Shown: piece after piece, positions 16,721 through 25,763 of the stretch | How positions within the stretch are numbered: position 1 is the first letter of the stretch | Layout: every line of letters starts with the position of its first letter | Assembly (NCBI RefSeq): GCF_019145435.1 | Contig: NZ_JAHSTS010000001.1 | Span: 186,001 to 250,000, forward strand | Direction of reading: 5' to 3' | DNA from: Pseudomonas ekonensis | GTDB lineage: Bacteria > Pseudomonadota > Gammaproteobacteria > Pseudomonadales > Pseudomonadaceae | DNA: 64,000 nucleotides | The notes under the pieces: model-generated | Seen by the model: the letters and a program-made list of their open reading frames with translations, nothing else | Told to the model about the DNA's origin: nothing | The model's database searches: none | Program-made: the position numbers and the translations under genes

Positions 16721-18637
16721 ATGCAGCGATCCATTGCCACCGTTTCCTTGAGCGGCACCCTGCCGGAAAAGCTCGAAGCCATCGCCGCCGCCGGGTTCGA
16801 CGGGGTCGAGATCTTCGAGAACGATCTGCTGTACTACGACGGCAGCCCCCGGGAGATCCGGCAGATGTGCGCCGACCTCGGCATCGCCATCACCCTGTTC
16901 CAGCCGTTCCGCGATTTCGAGGGCTGCCGCCGCGACCGCCTGGCGCGCAACCTGGAGCGCGCCGAGCGCAAGTTCGACCTGATGCAGGAGCTGGGCACCG
17001 ATCTGGTGCTGGTGTGCAGCAACGCCTCGGCCGACAGTCTCGGCGATCGGCAGGTGCTGGTCGACGACCTGCGCCTGTTGGCCGAACGCGCCGGTGCCCG
17101 TGGCCTGCGCATTGGCTACGAAGCCCTGGCCTGGGGGCGTCATGTGAACACTTATCAACAGGTCTGGGACATCGTGCGCCAGGCCGACCACCCGAGCCTG
17201 GGCGTGCTGCTCGACAGCTTCCACACCCTGTCGCTCAAGGGCGACCCGAGCGCCATCGCCGACATCCCCGGCGACAAGATCTTCTTCGTGCAGATGGCCG
17301 ACGCGCCGCTCCTGGCCATGGACGTGCTGGAGTGGAGCCGGCATTTCCGTTGTTTCCCGGGGCAGGGCGAGTTCGACCTGCCGGGGTTTCTCGCCCCGAT
17401 CATCCAGAGCGGCTACACAGGCCCTCTGTCGCTGGAGATCTTCAACGACGGGTTCCGCGCCGCACCGACCCGCGCCAACGCGGCGGACGGGCTGCGTTCG
17501 CTGCTGTACCTGGAGGAGAAGACCCGTCAGCGCCTGGCGCAGCAGGCTCACGTTCTTGGAGCGGTGCCGCCGGCCAGGCGCGAGATGCTGTTCGAGACGC
17601 CCAAGGCCAGCGGGTACGACGGCGTCGAGTTCCTGGAGTTCGCCGTGGACGAGGCCCTGGGCGCCAAGCTGTCGAACTGGCTGGAGCGGCTGGGGTTCGT
17701 CAAGGCCGGGCAGCATCGCTCCAAGAACGTGAGCCTGCTGCGCCAGGGCGACATCAACCTGATCCTCAACGCCGAGCCGTACTCGTTCGGCCACAGTTAT
17801 TTCGAGGCCCATGGCCCGTCGTTGTGCGCCACGGCGCTGCGGGTCAAGGACAGCGCCAGCGCCCTGGCGCGGGCGGTGGCCTACAAGGGCCAGCCGTACC
17901 GCGGCCTGGTCGGGCCGAACGAGCTGGAGCTGGCGGCGATCCGCGCGCCGGACGGCAGCCTGATCTATCTGGTGGATGAAGACGCGGACGTGTACGGCAC
18001 CGACTTCAATCCGGTGCCGGGCGCCCAGGCCCGCGGCGGCCTCAAGCGCATCGACCACATGGCCATGGCGTTGCCCGCGGACAGCCTCGACACCTGGGTG
18101 CTGTTCTACAAGAGCCTGCTGGATTTCGAGGCCGACGATGAGGTGGTGCTGCCCGACCCTTACGGCCTGGTGAAGAGCCGGGCGCTGCGCAGCCGCGACA
18201 GTTCGGTGCGGCTGCCGCTGAACATTTCCGAGAACCGCAACACCGCGATCTCGCATGCCTTGTCGAGCTACCGCGGCTCGGGCGTGCATCACATCGCGTT
18301 CGACTGCGAGGACATCTTCGCCGAAGTCCGGCGCGCCAAGGAGGCCGGGGTGCCGTTGCTGGACATCCCGCTCAACTACTACGACGACCTCGCCGCGCGC
18401 TTCGACTTCGACGACGAGTTCCTCAGCGAGCTGGCCTACTACAACGTGCTCTACGACCGCGACGCCCAGGGCGGCGAGTTGTTCCACGTCTACACCGAAC
18501 CGTTCGAAGGCCGCTTCTTCTTCGAGGTCATCCAGCGCCGCAACGGTTACGCCGGCTATGGCGCGGCCAACGTCGCGGTGCGGCTGGCGGCGATGGCCAA
18601 AGCACGCAGCGGCGGTGCCCGCCAGGCGAAGTTGTAG
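16721..18637 (+). CDS. quiC1: 3-dehydroshikimate dehydratase, QuiC1 two-domain type
   Basis: The 638-residue enzyme converts 3-dehydroshikimate to protocatechuate, linking quinate/shikimate catabolism to the beta-ketoadipate pathway. Residues 1 to about 280 are a xylose-isomerase-like TIM barrel (GFDGVEIFEND, LGVLLDSFHTLS, FVQMADAP, GQGEFDLPGFL, SLEIFND). Residues about 295 to 620 are a vicinal-oxygen-chelate fold resembling 4-hydroxyphenylpyruvate dioxygenase, with HHIAFDCEDIF and FFFEVIQRR as the likely metal-ligand regions. This fusion is the known QuiC1 architecture. It starts at the ATG after a GGGAG site and is followed by the TetR gene on the same strand. Confidence 0.92.
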   Translation: MQRSIATVSLSGTLPEKLEAIAAAGFDGVEIFENDLLYYDGSPREIRQMCADLGIAITLFQPFRDFEGCRRDRLARNLERAERKFDLMQELGTDLVLVCSNASADSLGDRQVLVDDLRLLAERAGARGLRIGYEALAWGRHVNTYQQVWDIVRQADHPSLGVLLDSFHTLSLKGDPSAIADIPGDKIFFVQMADAPLLAMDVLEWSRHFRCFPGQGEFDLPGFLAPIIQSGYTGPLSLEIFNDGFRAAPTRANAADGLRSLLYLEEKTRQRLAQQAHVLGAVPPARREMLFETPKASGYDGVEFLEFAVDEALGAKLSNWLERLGFVKAGQHRSKNVSLLRQGDINLILNAEPYSFGHSYFEAHGPSLCATALRVKDSASALARAVAYKGQPYRGLVGPNELELAAIRAPDGSLIYLVDEDADVYGTDFNPVPGAQARGGLKRIDHMAMALPADSLDTWVLFYKSLLDFEADDEVVLPDPYGLVKSRALRSRDSSVRLPLNISENRNTAISHALSSYRGSGVHHIAFDCEDIFAEVRRAKEAGVPLLDIPLNYYDDLAARFDFDDEFLSELAYYNVLYDRDAQGGELFHVYTEPFEGRFFFEVIQRRNGYAGYGAANVAVRLAAMAKARSGGARQAKL

Positions 18638-18739
18638 GTATTTCGTAAACGCGGGATTAAACACGGGCTGCTCGGCTTCCTTCACTGTGCCGCGCGGCCC
18701 ATAATCGCCAGCCTGTGCAGTGATGGCCGTGAGCCCGCA

Positions 18740-19414
18740 ATGACAATGACTTCAGAACTTACCGCCGCCGTTTCGCCTGTCGTCGAGCCGCGCAAGAGTC
18801 GCAAGAACAACCCGGAAAAGACCCGTGAGAACATCCTGCAGGAGGCGATCGTCGAGTTCGTCCAGCAGGGCCTGTCCGGCGCCCGCGTCGATGCGATCGC
18901 CGAGCGCATCCACACCTCCAAGCGCATGATCTACTACTACTTCGGCAGCAAGGAGCAGCTGTACGTCGAGGTGCTGGAGAAACTCTACGGCGACATCCGC
19001 AACACCGAAAGCCGCCTGCACCTGGCCGAACTGCCGCCGGTGGAAGCGATCCGTCGGCTGGTGGAGTTCACCTTCGACCACCATGACCGCAACGTCGATT
19101 TCGTGCGGATCGTCAGTGTCGAGAACATCCACAACGCCGAGTACGTGAAGCGCTCCGACGCGATCAAGGCGATGAACAACACCATCCTCGATTCGCTGGG
19201 CGAGATCCTGCAGCGCGGGGTGCGGGAAGGGGTGTTCCGCGTCGGGCTCGACGCGCTGGACGTGCACCTGCTGATCAGTTCGTTCTGCTTCTACCGCGTC
19301 TCGAACCGCCACACCTTCGGCGAGATCTTCCAGATCGACCTGCCGGACGAAAGCATCAAGCAGCGCCACCGCCAGATGATCTGCGAATCGGTGCTGCGCT
19401 ACCTGCAAGCCTGA
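18740..19414 (+). CDS. TetR-family regulator of the quinate/shikimate region
   Basis: The 224-residue protein has a TetR N-terminal helix-turn-helix (about 25-70: TRENILQEAIVEFVQQGLSGARVDAIAERIHTS then KRMIYYYFGSKEQLY) after a basic, Lys/Arg-rich tail. The C-terminal domain is all-helical and would bind a ligand, presumably quinate, shikimate or an intermediate. It follows quiC1 by 102 bp on the same strand and is convergent with the shikimate dehydrogenase gene. The TAACC-type 23-bp motif repeated in the two promoters of the region is its best candidate operator. A second in-frame ATG lies two codons downstream. Confidence 0.9.
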   Translation: MTMTSELTAAVSPVVEPRKSRKNNPEKTRENILQEAIVEFVQQGLSGARVDAIAERIHTSKRMIYYYFGSKEQLYVEVLEKLYGDIRNTESRLHLAELPPVEAIRRLVEFTFDHHDRNVDFVRIVSVENIHNAEYVKRSDAIKAMNNTILDSLGEILQRGVREGVFRVGLDALDVHLLISSFCFYRVSNRHTFGEIFQIDLPDESIKQRHRQMICESVLRYLQA

Positions 19415-19444
19415 GGTCAGCGAGGGGCAGGCCCCTCGCGCCGC

Positions 19445-20299
19445 TCATCCGTTCATGCGCTGGAAATGCGCCAGCATCCGTTGCGCGTCCGCCGCCACGC
19501 CGCTGAACAGCCCGAACGCCTTCACCGCCTGAAACACCGCCATGTTGCCGCCGTCCAGCGTGCGGCAACCCAGGGCGCGGGCGTTGCGCAGCAGTTCGGT
19601 CTCCAGCGGGAAGTACACGATCTCCGCCACCCACATTTGCGCCCGCAGCAACGCCGCCGGCACCGGTGTGCCCGGCAACTTGGCCATGCCCATGGGCGTG
19701 GTGTTGACCAGTCCGTCGGCGGCGTTCAGGGCGGTCGGCAAGTCCTGCCCGGCCACCGCGCGGCGCTCGCCGAAATGCTGGTTCAGGTTGAAGGCCAGGC
19801 TTTCGGCGCGCCCGGCGTCCACGTCGAAAATGCTCAGGTGGCGCACGCCTTCGCTCAGCAGCGCGTGGGCCACCGCCGCACCGGCGCCGCCGGCGCCCAT
19901 CTGGACGACACGGTCACGGGCAACGTCCGGAAGGCCACGGCGAAAGCCCTCGGCGAAGCCCAGGCAATCGGTGTTGTGGCCGACGCGTTTGCCGTCCTTG
20001 AGCACGACCGTGTTCACCGCGCCGATGCCGCGGGCTTCCGGCGACAGTTCGTCGAGCAGCGGGATGATCGCCTGCTTGCAAGGGAAGGTGATGTTCAGAC
20101 CGGTGAAGTTCATCCGCTCGGCGGCCAGCAACAGCTCGGGCAGGGCGTCGCTGTCCAGTTTCAGCTGATCGAGGTCGATCAGCCGGTACAGGTAGCGCAG
20201 GCCTTGCGCATCGCCTTCCTGTTCGTGCATCGCCGGGGTGCGGGACGCCTGGATGCCCGCGCCGATCAGACCGGCCAGAACCGCATTCTGCCGAGTCAT
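19445..20299 (-). CDS. Shikimate/quinate dehydrogenase paralogue (AroE family)
   Basis: The 284-residue protein has the AroE substrate domain ([17 protein letters not shown], the conserved Lys in [15 protein letters not shown]) and an NAD(P)-binding domain with the glycine-rich loop [24 protein letters not shown] and NTTPMGM. The substrate loop reads SRTPAMH rather than the SxSP of biosynthetic AroE, and the protein resembles catabolic RifI/YdiB-like dehydrogenases. It should oxidise shikimate or quinate to the 3-dehydro forms. The ATG at 20299 overlaps the aroQ stop by 4 bp; an ATG two codons upstream (20305) is an alternative start. It forms an operon with aroQ. Confidence 0.88.
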   Translation of the reverse strand: MTRQNAVLAGLIGAGIQASRTPAMHEQEGDAQGLRYLYRLIDLDQLKLDSDALPELLLAAERMNFTGLNITFPCKQAIIPLLDELSPEARGIGAVNTVVLKDGKRVGHNTDCLGFAEGFRRGLPDVARDRVVQMGAGGAGAAVAHALLSEGVRHLSIFDVDAGRAESLAFNLNQHFGERRAVAGQDLPTALNAADGLVNTTPMGMAKLPGTPVPAALLRAQMWVAEIVYFPLETELLRNARALGCRTLDGGNMAVFQAVKAFGLFSGVAADAQRMLAHFQRMNG

Positions 20300-20745
20300 G
20301 CGCATGCCCCCTTGAGCCGATGGCCGAAATGCTCCAGGGCCAGGCGATAGCCGTGGCTGCCGAAGCCGCACATCACGGCGGTGGCGATGGCGGAAACGAA
20401 GGAGTGGTGGCGGAACGGTTCGCGGGCATGGACGTTGGACAGGTGCACCTCGATCACCGGCAGTTCGCAGGCCACCAGCGCGTCGCGGATCGCCACCGAG
20501 GTGTGGGTCCACGCCGCCGGGTTGATGACAATGCCGGCGCAGCGCTTGCGGGCGCCGTGGATCCAGTCGAGCAGTTCGCCTTCGTGGTTGGTCTGGCGGA
20601 ACTCCACGGCCAGGCCGCATTCGTCGGCGGCGCGTGCGCACAGGGCGGAAATGTCGGCCAGGGTTTCGTGGCCGTAGGTCGCCGGCTCGCGAGTGCCGAG
20701 CAGGTTCAGGTTCGGGCCGTTGAGCACCAGAACGATCGGGGGCAT
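20296..20745 (-). CDS. aroQ: 3-dehydroquinate dehydratase, type II
   Basis: The 149-residue enzyme interconverts 3-dehydroquinate and 3-dehydroshikimate. The N-terminus [24 protein letters not shown] contains the catalytic Arg and Tyr loop of type II dehydroquinases; [30 protein letters not shown] and the catalytic His in [17 protein letters not shown] are all present. The ATG at 20745 is the family start. With the AroE paralogue and QuiC1 it completes the route from quinate to protocatechuate, so it is probably the catabolic copy and not the housekeeping one. Upstream lie the 23-bp shared motif and an IclR-type inverted repeat. Confidence 0.95.
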   Translation of the reverse strand: MPPIVLVLNGPNLNLLGTREPATYGHETLADISALCARAADECGLAVEFRQTNHEGELLDWIHGARKRCAGIVINPAAWTHTSVAIRDALVACELPVIEVHLSNVHAREPFRHHSFVSAIATAVMCGFGSHGYRLALEHFGHRLKGACA

Positions 20746-20801
20746 GGGAACAACTCCACTTATTCTTGTTGGCTTCGGTCGAAGGGTTCGATCGGTGGAG
20801 A

Positions 20802-20824
20802 TAAATTGTACTGCCTGGTTACTT
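20802..20824 (-). promoter_or_regulatory. Shared 23-bp promoter motif, aroQ copy
   Basis: Read on the minus strand, the core TAACCAGGCAGTACA, flanked by AAG and ATTTA, matches the quiC1-side motif at 19 of 23 positions. It ends 57 bp upstream of the aroQ start codon, a normal distance for a site overlapping or close to a promoter. Confidence 0.65.
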
Positions 20825-20859
20825 TGGTCAATCGGTACCCGGTTTTCCCGGCGTATTGT

Positions 20860-20874
20860 GTGCGGTGATCGCAC
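20860..20874. promoter_or_regulatory. IclR-type operator candidate in the aroQ-lysR gap
   Basis: GTGCGGTGATCGCAC matches GTTCGATAATCGCAC at 12 of 15 positions and has GTGCG and CGCAC arms. It lies upstream of the aroQ-aroE operon, 35 bases further from the gene than the 23-bp motif, and just beyond the 3' end of the upstream LysR gene. Confidence 0.5.
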
Positions 20875-20883
20875 GCTGCCGGT

Positions 20884-21795
20884 TCACTGCGGCAGTTGCC
20901 CCACCAGGAAATCGATGAACGCCCGCACCCGCAGCGGCATGTGGCGGTTCTGCGGATACAGCAGGGTGAACGGCCGCGAGCGCCCGCCGTAGGGCTTGAG
21001 CACTTCCACCAGGTTGCCGTCGGCCAAGTCCTTCTCGACGATGAAGCGGTAGGTCTGGAACAGGCCGGCGCCGTGCCGGGCGAGGGTGACGCCGCCGAGC
21101 ACGTCGTCGGAGCAGCAGAAGTTGCCGTCCGCCAGAATCTCCCGTGGGGTGTCGCCGTCGTAGAACAGCCAGGTGATCCGCCGGCCGTTGCTGGGCAGTT
21201 CGTACTGGATGCATTCGTGGCCGGCGAGGTCGTCGAGGCTCTGCGGGGTGCCGGCGCGCTTGAGGTAGTCGGGGCTGGCGACCGTCACCAGCGCCGCGTC
21301 TTCCAGGTGGCGGGCGATCAGGCCCGAATCGGGGATGGCCCGCACGCGGATGGCCATGTCATAGCCTTCGCCGACGAAATCGATGTTGCGGTTGCTGATG
21401 TGGATGTCGACCTTCACCTGCGCAAACCGCGCCCGGAACGCCGGCAGCAGCGGCAGGATCCGGTGATGGGCGTAGGTCGTGGGGATGCTGATGCGCAGGG
21501 TACCGGACGGCTCCTGCTGCTGGCCCATGACTTCCCGCTGAGCCTCGACCAGCTGCGCCAGCGCTTGCCGGCATTCTTCGTAATATCGCCGGCCGCTGTC
21601 GGTCAGCTTGACGCTGCGGGTGGTGCGGGCGAACAGGCGCACGCCCAGCCGTTCCTCCATGCGCGACACCGAGCGGCTCACCGCAGCCGGCGTCACCGCC
21701 GCCGCCAGTGCCGCGCCGGTGAAACTGCCGGCCTCGGCGGCCAGGCAGAACAGTTCGATGCTGCCCAACTGAAGATCGTCGAAGTGTCGCTGCAT
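20884..21795 (-). CDS. LysR-family transcriptional regulator
   Basis: The 303-residue protein has the LysR helix-turn-helix (about 8-65: LGSIELFCLAAEAGSFTGAALAAAVTPAAVSRSVSRMEERLG) and a substrate-binding fold (about 95-300). The segment SNRNIDFVGEGYDMAIRVRAIPDSGLIAR is typical of the large CrgA/AaeR-like LysR group. The ATG at 21795 is the standard start. It is on the same strand as the aroQ-aroE operon, with 138 bp between its stop and the aroQ start. A role in the quinate region is possible but nothing in the sequence requires it. Confidence 0.9.
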   Translation of the reverse strand: MQRHFDDLQLGSIELFCLAAEAGSFTGAALAAAVTPAAVSRSVSRMEERLGVRLFARTTRSVKLTDSGRRYYEECRQALAQLVEAQREVMGQQQEPSGTLRISIPTTYAHHRILPLLPAFRARFAQVKVDIHISNRNIDFVGEGYDMAIRVRAIPDSGLIARHLEDAALVTVASPDYLKRAGTPQSLDDLAGHECIQYELPSNGRRITWLFYDGDTPREILADGNFCCSDDVLGGVTLARHGAGLFQTYRFIVEKDLADGNLVEVLKPYGGRSRPFTLLYPQNRHMPLRVRAFIDFLVGQLPQ

Positions 21796-21931
21796 GATGG
21801 CTCGCACCGGGGAATGAGCCCCTGTATTTAGCAAATGCCGGGGCACCGTGAAAGGCGTGCCCGCCATTTTTGCCGGCGACTTTCGGCGACGAGGCCGGCA
21901 GGACGACTGCGCAAGGGTTCGGGTCAGGCAC

Positions 21932-21961
21932 AAAAAAGCCGTCGGTCACGACGGCTTTTTT
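21932..21961. terminator. Bidirectional intrinsic terminator downstream of trmA
   Basis: GCCGTC (21938-21943) and GACGGC (21950-21955) form a hairpin flanked by six A residues before and six T residues after, so it can terminate in both directions. It lies just past the trmA stop codon on the minus strand. Confidence 0.9.
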
Positions 21962-21978
21962 GCATGTGTCGCTGACGC

Positions 21979-23058
21979 TCAACGCCGGGTCAGCAACACC
22001 CCGGACTCCATGTGGTGCGTCCACGGGAACTGGTCGAACAGCGCGCAACGGGTGATGCGGTGGGTGTCGTGCAGCTGGGCGATGTTCGCCGCGAGGGTCT
22101 GCGGGTTGCAGGAGATGTACAGGATGTTGTCGAAACGCCGGGTCAGCTCGCAGGTGTCCGGATCCATGCCGGCGCGGGGCGGGTCGACGAAGACGCTGCC
22201 GAATTCGTAGCTCTTGAGGTCGATGCCTTGCAGGCGACGGAACGGGCGCACCTCGTTCAGGGCTTCGGTCAGCTCTTCGGCGGACAGGCGCACCAGCGTG
22301 ACGTTATCCACAGCGTTTTCGCTGAGGTTGCTCAGCGCGGCGCTGACCGACGTCTTGCTGATCTCGGTGGCCAGCACCTTGCGCACGCGGGTGGCCAGCG
22401 GCAGGGTGAAGTTGCCGTTGCCGCAGTACAGCTCCAGCAGGTCGTCCTGGCGGTCGCCCAATGCCTCGAAGGCCCAGTCGAGCATCTTCTGGTTCACCGT
22501 GCCGTTGGGCTGGGTGAACGCGCCTTCCGGCTGGCGGTAGCTGAAGGTGCGGCCGCCGACGTCGAGTTTTTCCACCACGTAGTCGCGGCCGATGACTTCG
22601 CGTTTGCCCTTGGACCGGCCGATGACGCTGACGTTCAGGTCCGCCGCCAGTTTCGACGCGGCCGCGTGCCAGTGCTCGTCCAGCGGGCGGTGATAGCACA
22701 GGGTGATCATCGCGTCGCCGGCCAGGGTGGTCAGGAACTCCACCTGAAACAGCTTGTGGCTCAGCGCCGAACTGGCCTGCCAGGCCGCCTTGAGCTGCGG
22801 CATCAGCTGGTTGATGCGCAGGCTGGCGATCGGGAACTGCTCGATCAGGATCGGCGTGCGCTTGTCCTCCTGGGAGAACATCGCGTAATGACGCTCGCCG
22901 GCCTCGCGCCACAGGCGGAATTCGGCGCGCAGACGAAAGTGCTGCAGCGGCGAATCGAACACCGAAGGCTCTGGAGCATCGAACGGGGCCAGCAGGTCAC
23001 GCAGGCGCGTGACCTTGTCGGCGAGCTGTGCGGCGTAGGCCTGGGAATCGAAAGTCAT
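21979..23058 (-). CDS. trmA: tRNA (uracil-54-C5)-methyltransferase
   Basis: The 359-residue enzyme makes ribothymidine at position 54 of the tRNA T-loop with S-adenosylmethionine. Visible elements are the SAM-binding [16 protein letters not shown], the VDPPRAGMD motif, the catalytic cysteine in [10 protein letters not shown] and the terminal [11 protein letters not shown] with its general-base Glu. The length is near that of E. coli TrmA. Its ATG overlaps the upstream purine permease stop by 4 bp (ATGA), so the two are translationally coupled, an unusual partner for a tRNA modification gene. Confidence 0.96.
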   Translation of the reverse strand: MTFDSQAYAAQLADKVTRLRDLLAPFDAPEPSVFDSPLQHFRLRAEFRLWREAGERHYAMFSQEDKRTPILIEQFPIASLRINQLMPQLKAAWQASSALSHKLFQVEFLTTLAGDAMITLCYHRPLDEHWHAAASKLAADLNVSVIGRSKGKREVIGRDYVVEKLDVGGRTFSYRQPEGAFTQPNGTVNQKMLDWAFEALGDRQDDLLELYCGNGNFTLPLATRVRKVLATEISKTSVSAALSNLSENAVDNVTLVRLSAEELTEALNEVRPFRRLQGIDLKSYEFGSVFVDPPRAGMDPDTCELTRRFDNILYISCNPQTLAANIAQLHDTHRITRCALFDQFPWTHHMESGVLLTRR

Positions 23059-24350
23059 GCGTTGAACCAACCCAACTTGATCACGAACAGGATCGACAGG
23101 ATCACCAGCGCCGGGTTCAGCTCACGGGCGCGGCCCGAGAGAATCTTGATGGCGGTCCAGGCGATGAAGCCGAACGCGATGCCGTTGGCGATGGAGTAGG
23201 TGAACGGCATCGCCAGGGCGGTGACCACGACCGGCGCGGCGACGGTGATGTCTTCCCAGTCTATTTCCGCCAGGCCCGAAGTCATCAGCACGGCGACGAA
23301 CAGCAGCGCCGGGGCGGTGGCGAAGGCCGGCACGCTGGCCGCCAGCGGCGAGAAGAACAGCGCCAGCAGGAACAGGATCGCGACGACGATGGCGGTCAGG
23401 CCGGTGCGGCCCCCGGCGCTCACGCCGGCGGCGGACTCGATGTAGCTGGTGGTGGTGGAAGTGCCCAGCAGGGAACCGGCCATCGCGGCGGTGCTGTCGG
23501 CGATCAGGGCGCGGCCCATCTTCGGCATGTGGCCGTCCTTGCCCATCAGGCCGGCGCGCTTGGCGACGCCGATCAGGGTGCCGGAGTTGTCGAACAGGTC
23601 AACGAACAGGAAGGCGAAGATCACGCTGACCAGGCCGATGTCCAGCGCGCCCTTGATGTCCAGTTGCAGCAGGGTCGGGGCCAGCGACGGCGGCATCGAG
23701 GTCACGCCGCCGAACGGAGTGAAGCCCATGACGATCGACACGATGGTCACCGCCAGGATGCCGATCAGCACGGCGCCGCGCACTTTCAGCGCTTCGAGGG
23801 CGACGATCAGGGCGAAGCCCAGGGTCGCGAGGATCGGGGCCGGTTGCTTGAGGTCGCCGAGGCCGACCATGGTCGCCGGGTTGCCGACCACGATGCCGGC
23901 GTTGTGCAGGGCGATCAGGGCCAGGAACAGGCCGATGCCGGCGGCGATCGCCGAGCGCAGCGGCAGCGGGATGCTGTTGATGATCCATTCACGGATGCGG
24001 AAGATCGACAGCAGGAAGAAGCACACGGCCGAAATGAACACCGCGCCCAGCGCCACTTGCCAGGTGTGGCCCATGTGCAGCACGACGGTGTAGGTGAAGA
24101 ATGCGTTCAGGCCCATGCCCGGCGCGAGGGCGATCGGGTAGTTGGCGATCAGGCCCATCACCGTGGAGCCGATGGCGGCGGCAAGGCAGGTGGCGACGAA
24201 CACCGCGCCTTTGTCCATGCCGGTCTCGCCGAGGATGCTCGGGTTGACGAACAGGATGTAGGCCATGGCCAGGAACGTCGTGACGCCCGCCAGGATCTCG
24301 GTCCGCACGTTGGTGTTGTGTGCCTTGAGTTGAAACAGCCTTTCCAGCAT
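23055..24350 (-). CDS. NCS2-family purine permease (AzgA-like)
   Basis: A 431-residue inner membrane protein of the nucleobase:cation symporter 2 superfamily, AzgA/GhxP branch, with about 12-14 membrane segments. Diagnostic stretches are [56 protein letters not shown] and [25 protein letters not shown]. It should import adenine, guanine or hypoxanthine with protons. The ATG at 24350 is preceded by GGGGAG. It is the first gene of a two-gene unit with trmA. Confidence 0.92.
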   Translation of the reverse strand: MLERLFQLKAHNTNVRTEILAGVTTFLAMAYILFVNPSILGETGMDKGAVFVATCLAAAIGSTVMGLIANYPIALAPGMGLNAFFTYTVVLHMGHTWQVALGAVFISAVCFFLLSIFRIREWIINSIPLPLRSAIAAGIGLFLALIALHNAGIVVGNPATMVGLGDLKQPAPILATLGFALIVALEALKVRGAVLIGILAVTIVSIVMGFTPFGGVTSMPPSLAPTLLQLDIKGALDIGLVSVIFAFLFVDLFDNSGTLIGVAKRAGLMGKDGHMPKMGRALIADSTAAMAGSLLGTSTTTSYIESAAGVSAGGRTGLTAIVVAILFLLALFFSPLAASVPAFATAPALLFVAVLMTSGLAEIDWEDITVAAPVVVTALAMPFTYSIANGIAFGFIAWTAIKILSGRARELNPALVILSILFVIKLGWFNA

Positions 24351-24571
24351 GTCTGCTCCCCGTGGCGCGCGTGGCGCCGTGAATGTATCGACCTCAACAG
24401 CAAAGCACAGGTCGCCGGATGCGCCTGGGATTTTGCTGTGGGCCGGAAAAAGCCGCGCATCATACCAGCAGCGCGGGGAATATGGCGGATGTCGGTGTCG
24501 ATCGTCGGCGAAGTTTTGTGTCTGCGCCAAGTGCGCCATACTGCGCGCTGTTTTTGGGGGGAATGGAACGC

Positions 24572-25021
24572 ATGAGCAAGCGCTGGATGAACACCGCCGG
24601 ATTGACGGCCGCACTGTTGGCCGCGGTGCCGGCGGCGCTGGCGGCGTCGGCGCCGCCGTTGAGCGAAGTGAAAGTGATCAAGGTGCAGTCGGCGGCCTGC
24701 GGGCTGGAAGACATCGCCGACGGCCAGCCCCGGACGCAATGCGACCACGGCGGATCGGGCATCAAGGTCTACGTGCTGGAGATCGGCTACGGCCAGAGCC
24801 AGCCCCAGGCCACCCTGGACGGCTTCGAGGTGGACGGCGTCCGCAGCCCGGTCTGCGCCTACCAGACCGGCAACCTGACCGAATGCACCCCCGGCGGCAA
24901 AACCGTCGGCTCTCTCTATGTGTTCGACCTGGGCGCCCGGCAGGAAGGCACCTTTACCTTCACCAACACCTCGATCAACGCACCGCGCAACACGTTGTCG
25001 ACCCAGCTGTACATCAAATGA
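24572..25021 (+). CDS. Small secreted protein of unknown function
   Basis: I do not recognise this 149-residue protein. It has a clear signal peptide (MSKRWMNTAGLTAALLAAVPAALAAS, likely cleaved after ALA). The mature part of about 125 residues has four cysteines, which could form two disulfides in the periplasm, and alternating strand-like sequence (KVYVLEIGYG, GSLYVFDLG, GTFTFTNTS) suggesting a beta-sandwich. The ATG at 24572 has GGAA nearby; an ATG three codons upstream (24563) is in the same frame. It is divergent from the NCS2 permease and convergent with higBA, and looks monocistronic. Confidence 0.75.
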   Translation: MSKRWMNTAGLTAALLAAVPAALAASAPPLSEVKVIKVQSAACGLEDIADGQPRTQCDHGGSGIKVYVLEIGYGQSQPQATLDGFEVDGVRSPVCAYQTGNLTECTPGGKTVGSLYVFDLGARQEGTFTFTNTSINAPRNTLSTQLYIK

Positions 25022-25076
25022 ACCTCAGGCCGGCTGTCGCTCCGTGAACCGGACCGTCCGGCGAGGAACTGAATGA

Positions 25077-25364
25077 TCAGGCGTGTGCGGCAAGGGGCTC
25101 AATGAGCGGTTGTTCGCGATGTTCGGCTTGCCACAGATCGTAATCGGTTTGCACGCCGAGCCACATGCGGGCCCTGCCGATGCCGGCGCGTTCGAGTCTT
25201 ACGGCCAGGTCCGGACTGATCGGCGCGTGCCCGTGCAGCACGCGTGAAAGATGAGGCCGCGCGAAGCCGAGATGGCGAGCCAGCTCGGCGATGCTGATGC
25301 CGAGTTCGGGAAGCACGTCCGTCAAAAGCGTTTCGCCAGGATGTGGCGGGTTGTGCATGGGCAT
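25077..25364 (-). CDS. higA: HigA-family antitoxin
   Basis: The 95-residue protein starts MPMHNPPHPGETLLTDVLPELGISIAELARHLGFARPHLSRVLHG, the characteristic HigA/VapI N-terminus with a Cro/C1-type helix-turn-helix (about 24-55). It should neutralise HigB and repress the operon by binding its promoter. The start codon lies within the 3' end of higB, and the ribosome-binding site ACAGGAGGC is inside higB codons. An ATG two codons later is an alternative start. The C-terminal tail is short and typical. Confidence 0.93.
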   Translation of the reverse strand: MPMHNPPHPGETLLTDVLPELGISIAELARHLGFARPHLSRVLHGHAPISPDLAVRLERAGIGRARMWLGVQTDYDLWQAEHREQPLIEPLAAHA

Positions 25365-25657
25365 GGGCCTGCCTCCTGTCGGTGATCGTCCAGATAATCG
25401 ATCAGCTCGATGTCCGGGTCTGCGAACCTGAAGATCACCCGCCAGTTCCCTGAAACGCTGAGTGACCAGTACCCGGACAGATCCCCTTTCAGCGGATGCA
25501 GGCGCCACCCGGGCAGGTCAAGGTCAGCGGGCACCGTTGCGCGATCCATGAACTGCAGCATCCGTGACAGGCGTGCGGCATGGTCGACGCGGATTCCACG
25601 GGGCGAACCTGTTTCATAGAAGGCACGAAGGCCTTTGTGCTTGAAGGATCTGATCAT
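25322..25657 (-). CDS. higB: HigB-family toxin (RelE/ParE superfamily mRNA interferase)
   Basis: The 111-residue protein begins MIRSFKHKGLRAFYETGSPRGI and has the HigB core: HAARLSRMLQFMDRA, LHPLKGDLSGYWSLSVSGNWRVIFRF and IELIDYLDDH. HigB cleaves mRNA at the ribosome. Most HigB proteins stop soon after the YLDYH-like segment, at about 92 residues. Here the frame continues 19 residues and overlaps higA by 43 bp; the codon after DDH is CGA, one base from TGA. The extension is therefore probably a recent stop-codon loss. The order toxin then antitoxin is typical of higBA. Confidence 0.9.
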   Translation of the reverse strand: MIRSFKHKGLRAFYETGSPRGIRVDHAARLSRMLQFMDRATVPADLDLPGWRLHPLKGDLSGYWSLSVSGNWRVIFRFADPDIELIDYLDDHRQEAGPCPCTTRHILAKRF

Positions 25658-25663
25658 CGGCTG

Positions 25664-25686
25664 AGTGTAAGGCGTTACATTACACT
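25664..25686. promoter_or_regulatory. Putative HigA operator upstream of higB
   Basis: AGTGTAA (25664-25670) and TTACACT (25680-25686) are a perfect seven-base inverted repeat with nine bases between, and a second TTACA lies inside it (25675-25679). It sits seven bases upstream of the higB ATG, where HigA or HigBA would autorepress. Confidence 0.6.
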
Positions 25687-25763
25687 CCATGCGGTATCCC
25701 TGTACCACCTCTTGTCGATTGATTCGTGCCTGATGTGTTAGTCGTGCAAGGGAAGTCCGGCGA

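Noticed and set aside
6790..22312. Five exact DnaA-box 9-mers TTATCCACA or its complement (6790, 7229, 7880, 11682, 22304)
   Set aside because: More than chance would give, but four are inside coding sequence, there is no AT-rich unwinding element and no dnaA or gidA neighbour, so there is no replication origin here.
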